64,000 nucleotides of DNA from Chamaecrista fasciculata (Eukaryota; Streptophyta; Magnoliopsida; Fabales; Fabaceae), in the NCBI GenBank assembly GCA_003254925.1, contig QANZ01029111.1, positions 7,567 through 71,566 of the forward strand, in the 5' to 3' direction. Position 1 is the first letter of the stretch; the number at the start of each line of letters is the position of its first letter. Shown one piece after another: positions 22,263 to 33,823 of the stretch. A program made the translations under genes and the position numbers. Below the pieces are notes generated by a model. That model ran no database searches. It saw only the letters and a program-made list of their open reading frames with translations, and was not told the origin of the DNA.

Positions 22263-23611
22263 CAGACCAGTTTGGATTAGAGTTAGGAGTTAAAGGGGAT
22301 AAAGGAAGGGGCCGGTGAGTTTGTAAAGGACAATTAAAATATTTGATTTATAAAGGAGTATTTTAGTAAATGGTGTTTGAGAAAATGAGAGATAAAGGCG
22401 GAATTATGATTTGAAATTATTTTAAATGGTGTGTAAAGATTGTGGTGGGTTGAAATAAATGTATTGATATTTAAAGTTATAAAGGGGTAAAAATGGTAAA
22501 GATAAAAGAGGATAAATGAGTGTTATTTTTGTGTTTGTTTTGACTTCAATAAAGTTTCATGACAAACGATTGCCTCGAAATTTGTGCTAAAGGAAATGGT
22601 ATAAAAGGAGATAATAGTAGGTGTATAAAAGGAGATTGGAGATGTGAGTGAGAGACCAAAATGTAATTTTCGAGTATTGAATTGTAAATTATTGAGGACT
22701 AGATTATATATTTTTTTTCTGTTTACTGTTTTTCAATTTTATTTTTAAATTTGTATACTACAAAAAATATTATCCATGTATATACTAGAGGAGGGACCAA
22801 AAGGTATATTTTTGGGTTATAAATTATGTATTTTTCTGAATTTTGTTCATCAGTAATTGGGGTATAAAAAATATTGCCCATATACATACTGAATGAGGGA
22901 CCAATATGTATATTTTTTTATATAAATTATACATTCTTTCTCAATAGTGTACAATACAAAAAAAAAATATTATCCATACATATACGAGCAGAGTGACCAA
23001 ACTGTAAAGTTTTGAAATTCGAGGATTATAAATTTTTTCCTATTTTGAATTTTTTTTTTCACCACAAAAAATTTACTCATATATATGTTAGAGTAGGGAC
23101 CAAATGTAACTAAGTAAGAAATAATTATATACTTTTCCTCAATACTGTTTTTGAAATATGCTTATAAATTTTTACACCACCAAAAATATTATCCATATAT
23201 ATTGCAGGAGGGACCATAATGTATATTTTGAGATCTGATTATACTAAAAAAATATTATTAATAAGTTGGACTGAACTCCATATACCCAAAATAGTAAATT
23301 ATACAAAACAATAAGGTGTGACATGTGAAACAAAAAAAAAATATTATTTGCAATATGGCCCCCAAGATTCGAACCCATGCCTTTTCATTTTTTCGCTGCT
23401 CAAACACCACTCAGCCACACAGTAAAGCTTGCTATGTTTAACAAAAAATAGAGCTGTTATCCAAACTTGGCACATTCCCAACCATAAATTCACACCATTT
23501 CCTGGGGGTATGAATTATGTATTCTTTTAAATTTTGTTCTTGAGTTGTTACACTTCAAAAATATTATCTATATATACTGGATGACGGACCAACATATATA
23601 TATCTTTTTTT
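22263..23611. other. Gene-free AT-rich repeat stretch
   Basis: No gene. Short recurring modules ('gagggaccaaa', 'tattatccatatata') appear at roughly 100-150 bp spacing between 22780 and 23230, which looks like an eroded tandem array or foldback element. Segment 22270-22640 resembles Tourist-like or hAT-like MITE internal sequence, without clear ends. Confidence 0.45.
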
Positions 23612-24403
23612 AGGAAACATACTATTTGGTCCCTCATTTTTCAGAGTTTCAACTATTTGGTCCTTGCATTTTTGAAATAGACTTTGGTTCCTCAATAATT
23701 AAAAATGTTAACTCGTCAGTCCCTATAACCTATGTCTGTTACTAACCGTGATGACATGGTTGTTAAGTGCACATGTGGCACGTTAAATGCCACATAATTA
23801 ACTATTTGGTCCCTCTATTTTAAAACTGAAATCTGAGTTGCCTTTATCTTTTAAAACACAACCATTTAGTCCTTCTTCAAATTGGGGAAAATGTTAAACC
23901 ACTCGATCCAAAAAGCCAAGGGTCTTAAGCAGCGTACATGAATTTCGACATAAAGCATCAGCTGGAAATATACAAATTGCGTTTTAGGGCTGAGAGTGGA
24001 TCAAGTGAAGACATGACCAATTTGTGTCCCTCTTCAAATTGCGTTTTAGGGCTTTCCGGATTCTCCCCAATTTGTATCGAGTGGTTTAACATTTTCCCCA
24101 ATTTGAAGAGGGTTATAGGAGGACTTTTCTAACTCTAGAAGACATTACCAAATGGTTATGTTTTGAAATATAGAACAAACTCACATTTCAGTTTTAAAAT
24201 AGAGGGACCAAATGATTAATTATGTGGCAATGTGTCACATGTGCACTTAACGGTCATGTCACCACTGTTAGTAACGGATATAGACTACAGAGACTAACGA
24301 GTTAACATTTGTGATTATTAAGGAACCAAATAGTCTATCTCAAAAATGCAGGGACCAAATAGTTGAAATTTTGAAAAATGAGGGACCAAATAGTAGGTTT
24401 CCT
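23612..24403. mobile_element. Foldback element with about 230-bp inverted ends
   Basis: The left end AGGAAACATACTATTTGG and following bases are repeated inverted at 24403 (ending CCAAATAGTAGGTTTCCT). The arms extend past 'ctatttggtccctctatttt'. A second inner inverted pair, about 23870-23915 versus 24055-24110 ('cttcaaattggggaaaatgt'), flanks the loop. There is no coding capacity. Flanking T-runs obscure the target duplication. Confidence 0.75.
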
Positions 24404-24611
24404 CTATTTTTTTTTTTGTTTGAACTATATATTTTTTCTTAAGCCAAAATGTAGAGACACCCTGAGCTTTAGGTTAGGTGCACATAACACCCTTAAGTTT
24501 TCAATTTGTGCAAATAGGACCCTTGAGTTTTCAATTACGTGCAAATAATACTCTTATGTTAAATTTAGGTCAAATCAGTGAGGGTATAATAGTAATTTCA
24601 TAAAAAATCTA

Positions 24612-25070
24612 GGCCAAACTCCTATCTTGGTCCCTCAAGTTTAATCAAAATTCTGTTTTGGTCCGTCAAGTTTTTAAAAAGTTTGACAGTTAGTCTCTTT
24701 CTAATTTCCATCCAATTTTTCTGTTAAATAAAAGAGAAAATTGGTTTACATTACCCCAAAAGTTTTTTGTTTTTGAATTAAGGTCCTTTCTTTTTATAAT
24801 AGGACCAAAGTGTAAGAAAAAATGAATAAACTAGTATTTGAAACAATTTTGCCCCAAAAAAAAAATGCCAGCAAGCATGTCGGCTTCTTCATCTAAATTT
24901 CTTGTCTCTCACAATTGAAAGCTCCGAGCTAGGCTTGCCGCTGCTTCCCTCCCCACCCACTGAACCATCGCCACAGGCTGCCGTCGATGACTCTCCGGTG
25001 GCCTTTGCGAGGTCGTCAACGTTAACGATGGGGTTATTAAGAGTGAAATTACCAAAAAAATCTAGAATTT
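24612..25070. mobile_element. Pack-MULE 3 remnant: inner left arm with a third cargo
   Basis: 24612-24870 matches the inner arm of Pack-MULEs 1 and 2 ('aattaaggtcctttcttttt', 'gtaagaaaaaatgaataaa', 'atttgaaacaatttt'). A GC-richer segment at about 24890-25045 then begins at the same internal point as the cargo in the other two. Its plus strand reads SELGLPLLPSPPTEPSPQAA; I do not recognise the donor gene. The outer left end and the right arm are missing. Confidence 0.7.
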
Positions 25071-26833
25071 CAGGAATGAAATGGGATTGGTGTTACAAGC
25101 TAGTACATGCTACTCTGACAACCAAGATAATTAAAATGAAGGTTCCTCCATCTCATTTTCAGTTGAAGATTCTGACAAAGACACATATTAGTTTCTGGTA
25201 CATGTCAACCATTACAAACGAACAAAATGGAGTTAATAAAAAGAGGTAAATTGGATAACCTTAATATGTTTTTGTATTCTCATGATACAACTCCTTAAGG
25301 TGATACGTTTTGCATCATGAACAGGATTCTACAACAACAACAATAGATGCCTTCCCTGCTGGTGCTTGTAACATTTCTGAATTCAGGTGGCACACTTGTT
25401 GGCTTATATATTAGCTTGTATGTCATCAGTTTTATTATATATATATATATATATATATATTGTTTAAATGGAGGAAATATACATCAAGATTTTTTTAAGT
25501 GCATTATAAATTTTGTTTTGTCTCTCTAATTACATAATTTAAAAGAAACAAAATTACTTTTTAAGGTAATTATTCTTTTGAAAAAATTAATTTTTTTTTT
25601 TAAATTCATTATCTCATTTTTTCTTTGTACTATATACTATTGAAATTATTTATCAAATCATGTATAATTATTTGTAATTAGTTCAAGATAAATTATTTTA
25701 TCCATGAATTTGTAAAGATTATTCTACTTCGGTTCCTAAATTCATTTTTTGATCATTGAATTTGAGGGATTAACACAATCGTTGTTGGTTGCAATTTTTT
25801 ATAGAGTGAGACATATATTTTACTTATTCATTAAATCGATACAAAATCATAAACCAAATAGTAAATATTTTTAATTTTTCATATTATTTACATTTTGATC
25901 TCTTAATTACATTAACATAAAAGTTACACCATTTAAAACTCTATTTTTCTTGAACCCCCGAAGAGGGTCAATGATGAAAATGAATGACTTGAAACTTCAA
26001 AGACAATTATATCTTTCCTATTTTGTTAAAATTATAATTTTATCTAATTTTTGTACTAAGTAAATCTAATTAATTATAAAGGATAACATTATATATATAA
26101 AAAAATCATTCTATTTCATTACATTAATAATAACTTTCAAACAAGATTAATAAATATTTTTTTTTCGTTAAAAACTCTCAAATAATATATATATATATAT
26201 ATATATATATTCAAGTCATTTCACTCTACCCATTTCATTTCATTAATGATCATTCCTTTTCATCCTTATTAAAACTCTTAAACATACCCCAAGAAATTGA
26301 TATAATATAGATGGAGTTTTTAGCCGTCAACTTTAAAATAGAAGTAGAACTTCATAAAACTATTTTTATTTAAGAAAATTTACTTTTATATTCTAAAATT
26401 TGTACCGGTCAACAATTCATTCTAAAATTTACTTTTATATTCTAAAATTTGTACAGGTCAACTATTTTTATTTAAGAAAATTTACTTTTACATGTTTTTA
26501 CTTTTATATTCTCTAACGATTTAGTTCTTTGGACAATTTGGCCCCTGATCTGAATTGAATTTGAAATTTTTTATACATAAATTTAGTGACCAAAAAGATA
26601 TAAACTCATTTAAAATTCAAGGATCAAATTTTTTCAAGAACCAAATCATTAACATTTATAATATTTCAAAAATCAAGTCTTATATTTCAATTATTCAAAG
26701 ACATCTCGTTAACTTAGTACATATTCATAATAAAAAAAAAATAGGTTCTCTCTTTCTATTTTGATATTCACTTTTAAGGATGAAAATGATTCTTGAAGTA
26801 GTATTTTAGAACCTAAATTATGTTGATGATATG
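25071..26833. other. AT-rich repeat stretch with (TA)n tracts
   Basis: No gene is supported. (TA)n tracts lie at about 25434-25461 and 26185-26210. 25465-25690 matches 63430-63870 (dispersed repeat). 26120-26297 resembles the right half of the Tourist-like MITE at 48353-48772 ('actttcaaacaagattaa', 'aaaactctcaaa'). Confidence 0.5.
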
Positions 26834-29800
26834 TGTTGGGATAAATTTTGTATAGATTATTTTATTTTATTAAGCGCTAGAATATAAGTTAATTAATGTT
26901 AGTGTTTGTTTATTTGTTTAGTATATGTGTTTTGATAATTGCCAAAAATTCTTTTAATGATATATATATGTACATTAATATTGGCTTGATATATTTTTAT
27001 TAAATAATAAGTCTTTATTTTGAAAGATCATTTATGTCTTGGATTATTGTTTTATTCATTTTGACATAATTGATAGATCATGATTGATTAGAATCAGAAT
27101 TTCATTAAGTATAAAATCAGTGATTATGTGTTAGTCTATCTAAAGAAGGAGAGAAATCTGGGAATTATTCATGTTCCTTAATTATCGTTATGATTGAAGG
27201 AACTGTTTAGGAAACTTTCTAAGTTTTGTTATAATCTTTATATCTGATTTATTTCAAGTGCAAAACGTGCTTCATTGCAATAACTTTGTGTTATATATAT
27301 ATTAGGAAAGTTTAAGCTGACCGTTGAGATTATCATTTAATGCTAAATTTATTTTTGGAAAGATTTCTGCTAATTGCTCCTATTCCGCAGGTCAATGAAC
27401 TATCTTAAGGAAAGTTTTCAAACTTTCATATTCTGACCATGGTGATTAAAGCTCAACGTCTATATGTCAATATTATCAGATGAGGAACATGGAAATTCAG
27501 TCAAGACTCTAAAGAAGGCGAAAGACAAATCAAATATGTTGAAGATACTATTGTTCCTAGCGGTTGAAGTATTCAAAGCTGAACAACATTTCCTATTCGA
27601 GCTACTGAAGCTGCTCTCTATAAAAGCTGAAGAATTCAAATGAAGAAGAAGCTGAATTGCTATGTGCTGAAGGTAGACTAAGTGTCAATATCGAGAGCCA
27701 ACTCTTTGTGACAACCCTTTGTGGGATTAGTCTTTGTGACAATTACCCTTTGTGTGTGAACCTATCTCTTTGTGAGAAAAACCCCTTCTATATTCTTCTT
27801 GAAAAGTCTGATTCGTTCGTATACCTCCTAGTGGTAATAGGTTGCCTGCCCTCGGTTGTTGTGAAACCCTATAGTGGTTATCCGTGAGTGGTTGCACTGT
27901 AAGAGGAGTTGCTGTGAGGAACCTTATTGTTACCCGTGAGGACTTGTGGTTTGGGAAACTGTAAAAGTGTGAAACCCCAGTGGTGATCCGTGAGTGGTTG
28001 AGTGCCAATTGTAATTTGGTTAGTTTGCCTAACAATAATATAAAAATCCCTTACTTTGTGTTTGGGGACTGGACGTAGGTTTAAGAGAAAGTTCCTTATG
28101 GGACTAGTATCTTATTCTGAACCAAAATAAATATGTTGTGTCTTGTTCCTTATCCTTTCTCCTTTATATTCCGCATTTATCTTTTGAGTTAAAAATTAGT
28201 TTTCTTTCATTAGCAATCTGTTTATATATACATATATATATCTGTCTTGCTTAAGTGTTTGCTTTATCTGAGTATCTGTGATCTTAAGCATATTTGTTAT
28301 TGTTAAGAAGCCTTGTTCTGAAAGAAACTGTTTAAAGGAACTGTTCTAAAGAATTTATATTAGAGGGATTGTTTTGAGTAACTGTTTTAAGGAACTTTGT
28401 TAAAACTTGTTTTTAACTTAGAAAAAGTTTTGAAATACCAATTCACCCCCCTCTTTATATATATATATATATCTGATTTGGTGTAACAGCCCTGAGAAAA
28501 GATCCTGAGTCAAGATGCAGAACAACAATGACAACAGCTATGCTGGTGGTATCTCTATGCACAAGCCTCCTTATTTCAATGGGACTAACTATACCTACTA
28601 GAAGAACCGCATGAAGATTTTTGCTGAATCTATCAACCCTCAAATCTAGAGGATTATCAAAAATGGTCCTATAGAGATTACAAAGAAAGAGAACGATAAG
28701 ATTGTTAAGAAGCCTATCGAAGAATGGGATGAAAATGACAACAACAGGTATGCACTCAATAGTAGTGCTATTAACTGTATTTATTGTGCTGTGAGTGCAG
28801 ATGAATTCAAGAAGTTATCAAGATGTGAAACTGCCAAAGAAATGTCGGACAAACTCCAAGTCACGTATGAAGGAACAACCGAGCTGAGGAAGTCTCGAAT
28901 TGATTCACTCATGAAAGAGTATGAGAACTTCCATATGAAGGAAACCGAGAAGATTGATGAGATGTTCGAGAGATTCGGAAAAATCATCAATGACCTAGAT
29001 TCCTTAGGAGAACGTCTTGAGCAGGAGAAAATTGTAAGAAAAGTTGTGAGGAGTTTATCCTCAATCTGGGAAATCAAGGTGACAGCCCTTCATGAAAGTC
29101 AGAAGGTGGAGTCAATGACCATAGATGATCTCAGAGGAAACTTACTTACATATGAGTCAACATTCCTAGCTGAGAAAGTACAAAACCTCAAGAAGAGTAA
29201 AAGGATTGCCCTCAAAGTCACTGAAAGTGATGATGAAGATGATGAGGAACCCCTTGATGAAGAGGAAATGGAATGAATCATATGGCGTTTGTTTCTCAAG
29301 GAACTATCCACAGCAGTTCCTTATAGGAGACCTCAACGATGGTGTGAGAACATGCTCAAACAGAAGTATGAATCATATGGTGTTTGTTTCTCAAGTTGAA
29401 CCCAAAGCCGTCGAGGAAGCCTTGATAGATGACTCATGGATCATTGCTATGCAAGAGGAGTTGAACCAGTTTGAAAGAAATGAAGTATGGACCCTTGTAC
29501 TAGCTCCTAAGGACCAGTCAGTCATAGGAACAAAATGGGTCTTCAGGAACAAACTGGATGAGCAAGGAAATATGGTAAGGAACAAAGCAACGTTAGTTGC
29601 GCAAGGTTATTCACAAGTTGAAGGTATTGATTATGATGAGACGTTTGCTCCTGTTGCTAGATTAGAATCCATTTGTATGCTGCTTGCATTTGCATCTTAT
29701 AAAGATTTCAAGCTATATCAAATGGATGTGAAAAGTGCATTTTTGAATGGCTACATTAATGAGCTAGTATATGTGAATCAACCTCCTGTTTTGAGAATGC

Positions 29801-32411
29801 TAATAAGCCTAATCATGTTTATAAACTGCATAAAGCTCTTTATGGTTTGAAACAAGCTCCTCGAGCTTGGTATGACAGGTTAAGTGAATTCCTTACAGAT
29901 CAGGGATTCCTTAAAGGAACTACTGATACGACCTTGTTTGTGAAGAACAGTAAAGATGATATTTTGATAGTTCAGATTTATGTTGATGATATCATTTTTG
30001 GTTCTACTAATGAGTCTCTTTGCAAGGAATTTTCAAAAGTTATGACCAATGAGTTTGAGATGAGCATGATGGGAGAAATGAGTTTCTTCCTTGGACTTCA
30101 AGTAAAGCAAAGCAGAGAAGGCATATTCATATTTCAGACAAAGGACACTAAGGAACTCCTGAAGAAATATGGCATGAAAAATGCTAAGGAAGCATCTACT
30201 CCTATGAGTTCCTCAATCAAACTCGATAGAGATCCTCAAGGTAATAGTGTAGATCAAAAGGTATATCGAGGTATGATTAGTTCTTTGTTGTATCTTACTG
30301 CAAGTAGACCAGATATTATGTTCTCTGGGTGCTTATGTGCAAGATTCCAAAGTGATCCTAAGGAATCTCATCTAACAACTGTGAAGAGAATTCTTAAGCA
30401 CCTTGCAGGAACTGAGAAATATGGTTTATGGTATCCTAAGGAGAACAACTGTGATTTTTTGGGATATTCTGATGCTGACTTTGCTGGATGTAAGCTAGAC
30501 AGGAAGAGTACCTCAGGAACTTGTCAATTCCTTGGACATTGTTTAATATCTTGGTTTAGTAAGAAACAAACATGAGTTGCATTATCAACAGCTGAAGCTG
30601 AATACATCTCTGCTGGAAGTTGTTGTGCACAAATCCTATGGATGATTCAACAACTCAGAGATTTTGGTCTAAATTTTAAGAAGGTTCCTATCAAGTGTGA
30701 CAATACAAGCGCTATCAATATTTCAAGGAATCTTGTACAACATTCAAAGACCAAACACATTGAGATCAGACATCATTTCCTAAGAGATCATGTTCTCAAA
30801 GGAAATATCGAGCTAGAATTCGTTCCTACAGAAAATCAATTGGCGGACATATTGACAAAGTCTTTGCCAAATGAAAGCTTCTTCAGAATAAGAAGAGAGT
30901 TAGGAATGCTCGAAGATATCTGAAAACAATTCCTTATAAGAACTGTGTGCTCAATAATGGTAACGTGTATTTTTTTTAATTTATTTTTGCTCTGATTGTT
31001 TGATTGCTTGTTTGTTTGATTTTTTGCGTGTATGTGTGATATTTTATTTTGTGACTATGTGTGCTGAATTTATTTTTAGTATGCATGTGTGATTCATGAT
31101 ATATGTGATTGTGTGATTGTGTGATTTTATTTTTGGTATGATTGCATGTGATTTTTATTTTCAATTTGTGTGATAAGTGTAGATTATTTGTGGTTTGTTA
31201 AATTATATGTTGCATGATTGTATGTGATATTAATTGTGTTCGTGTGATTTAAATTGCCTGAATATTTGTCTTTATGGACATGTGTCACTTTATGATATAT
31301 ATGTGTGTGCGACTTTAATTTCTGTTCGTATGACTAGGATTGCATGATTATTTGTTTTCTATTCATATTTATGATCAGTTAGTGATCTGACCATATTTCA
31401 TCATATATTTTAGAGACATTTTAGGGCATTTTATATTCATTTGGGATTCATTTGCATGCCTTTATGTCCTTTTATGATGAAATATGATGCCTTGAGGTTT
31501 GACATTATTTGGACTATTTTGTGAGTAATTGTGTGGTTTTCTCGGGTTTAATCTTTATTATTTGATTGATCCTCTTTATCCTGAGAATTCACTTAATTTC
31601 TCGATGTTCTTGATAGGTTTTGATGATGCTCTCTATAAAAGCTGAAGAATTCAAATGAAGAAGAAGTTGAATTGCTATGTGCTGAAGCTAGACTAAGTGT
31701 CAATATCGAGAGCCAACTCTTTGTGAGAACCCTTTGTGGGATTAGTCTTTGTGACAATTCACCTTTGTGTGTGAACCTATCTCTTTGTGAGAAAAACCCC
31801 TTCTATATTCTTCTTGAAAAGTCTGATTCGTTCGTATACCTCCTAGTGGTAATAGGTTGCCTGCCCTCGGTTGTTGTGAAACCCTATAGTGGTTATCCGT
31901 GAGTGGTTACACTATAAGAGGAGTTGCTGTGAGGAACCTTATTGTTACCCGTGAGGACTTGTGGTTTGGGAAACTGTAAAAGTGTGAAACCCTAGTGGTG
32001 ATCCGTGAGTGGTTGAGTGCCAATTGTAATTTGGTTAGTTTGCCCAGCAATAATATAAAAATCTCTTACTTTGTGTTTGGGAACTGGACGTAGATTTAAG
32101 AGAAAGTTCTTTATGGGACTAGTATCTTATTTTGTACCAGAATAAATTCGTTGTGTCTTGTTCCTTATCCTTTCTCCTTTATATTCCCATTTATCTTTTG
32201 AGTTAAGGATTAGTTTTCTTTCATTAGCAATATGTTTATATATATACATATATATTTGTCTTGCTTAAGTGTTTGCTTTATCTGAGTATCTGTGATCTTA
32301 AGCATATTTGTTATTGCTAAGAAGCCTTGTTCTGAAAGAAACTGTTTAAAGGAACTGTTCTGAGAAATTTATATTAGAGGGATTGTTTTGAGTAACTGTT
32401 TTAAGGAACTT
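26834..32411 (+). mobile_element. Copia (Sirevirus-like) LTR-retroelement fossil, broken and chimeric at its 3' end
   Basis: The 5' LTR is about 26834-28476, followed by a degenerate primer-binding region at about 28479. The interior to about 30925 shows gag (UBN2 type, about 28515-29275), reverse transcriptase (about 29380-30250; [26 protein letters not shown] and the YVDDI box) and RNase H (STAEAEYISA to ADILTKSLP, about 30580-30920). I did not recognise protease or integrase. A partial 3' LTR lies at 31628-32411, preceded by a piece of an unrelated LTR. The element is clearly broken, with several breaks, and is of moderate age. Confidence 0.88.
31383..31627. mobile_element. Fragment of a Gypsy-type LTR joined to the Copia 3' LTR
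   Basis: It is similar to the first about 240 bp of the LTR at 49459-51168: 'gatctg.ccatat', 'gggcattttata', 'tcatttgcatg', 'gatgccttgaggttt' versus 'gatgctttgaggttt'. It then switches without a gap to Copia LTR sequence at 31628. Confidence 0.7.
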
Positions 32412-33186
32412 TTGGTCCCCTTTTGGTCCCCTTGGCTTATGTTTGTGGTAGAAAGCAATCCAATTTTTCCTCATTTTTTTTCTGTTGTAATTTTGGTCAC
32501 ACAAGTTTATCAAAAGCTTTATTTTTTTGGTCCCAACAATTGAAAGATCAAATCTCTTTTATTTTAAGTTCGGAATTATATATTGTTAATAATCAAATTA
32601 AACTCGAAAGTGGATTGCTCGTTTCACGGCCAAATGAGCGAAGTTGATTATATTTCTATCATCTCAAATCCAATTGTGACAAGTTCAAAGTTATTGGTTA
32701 GTCTTGATGAATTATTTTTCTATTTAGTTGAGACCGTTGGCAAATAAGGTCAAATCAAGTTTTAAAGTGTGTTTGAGACCAATTTTCTATAATTTTTCTT
32801 TTTTTGCTCTCAAGCCCACCTTTGGTTTCGATTTGACTTTATTTGTTAACGGTCTTAACTGGATAGAGAAAAAACTGATCAACAATAGTAACTCATGACA
32901 TTGAACTTGTTGCATTTGGACTTGAAATTAAATATATATGATCGATTTTGGTTGTTTGACCGTGACATGAGTAACTTACTTTTAGAGCTCAATTTAACTT
33001 GTTTAATGACTACGCTAATTGGACAAAGAATTGACTCGTCAAAAGCAACACGTGACTCTAAACTTATTGCATTCGAATTTGAAATGATGGAGATATAACA
33101 ACATTAAATCGTTAGAGTCAAAAAGTAAAATTTTTTGAAACTTGTAGAACTAAAATTGTAAAATAATAATGATAATAATAATAACA
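32412..33186. repeat. Eroded repeat, no gene
   Basis: 32590-32760 matches the inverse of about 47400-47545 ('cgaaagtgg', 'gctcgtttcac', 'gttgagaccgtt'), so a dispersed element of unknown class is present. Short open frames here show no family resemblance. Confidence 0.5.
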
Positions 33187-33570
33187 AGGTAAAAGCACTA
33201 ATTTCGTCCCCAAACTTTGGGGCAACTGTCAATTTTGTTCCCAATATTTTGTTGCAGTCAATTTTATCCCCAATGTTTTACATTTTGGTCAATTTTATCT
33301 TTTACTCTTACTTTAGTCAAATATTAACAATAGAATTTACGTGGCTAATAATGATATTGTAATGTAAATCTGATAGAAAAAGAAATTCAAATCCTAAGTC
33401 ATATTGAGAAACAAGATGACGTCTGTTGTTAATTTATTGAAGAAAGTTAGTCAAAAGATAAAATTGACCAAAATGTGAAACATTGGGGACAAATTTGATA
33501 GCAAAAAAAAGATTATGAATGAAATTGACAATTGATATAAAATTTGGGGACCAAAAGGTAGTTTTGTCTA
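33187..33570. mobile_element. Degenerate foldback MITE
   Basis: The left arm modules 'cgtccccaaactttgggg' and 'tcaattttatccccaatgtt' reappear inverted at the right ('acattggggacaaa', 'aaatttggggaccaaaa'). It is non-coding and lies just upstream of TNL D, so it may sit in the promoter region. Confidence 0.65.
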
Positions 33571-33823
33571 AAAGGAGTACTTTACTACTTTATCTCCACT
33601 CTATGACGATGCAAATGCAACTGTTGTAGTCAATTCTGGTGTAGTCAATTCTCTCCCTGTGCAATTCTCGGTAATCACTCAAGAGAAAGACAAAAGAGAA
33701 TCAATTTCCATAGTGTGAAATCATGGACATTGAAATTGAACACTCCTTCTCATTTTATCTTGATTACCTCCGCAATATTACACTGAAACCCTATTCCTTC
33801 GCCGATCATAGCAAATCCAAGAT

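Noticed and set aside
22780-23230. CRISPR-like regular repeats ('gagggaccaaa' about every 100-150 bp)
   Set aside because: This is a plant nuclear context, the spacing and repeat length are variable, and the modules also occur in MITEs across the window.
25260-25430. Relic of a TNL 3' flank
   Set aside because: 'aggattctacaacaac' and 'tgctggtgcttgtaac' resemble 10725-10775, but the match is short and I could not extend it.
30970-31350. Repeated 'tgtgtgat' and 'gattgtgtg' text as a satellite or regulatory array
   Set aside because: It is irregular low-complexity T/G-rich sequence at the end of the Copia interior, with no constant unit length.
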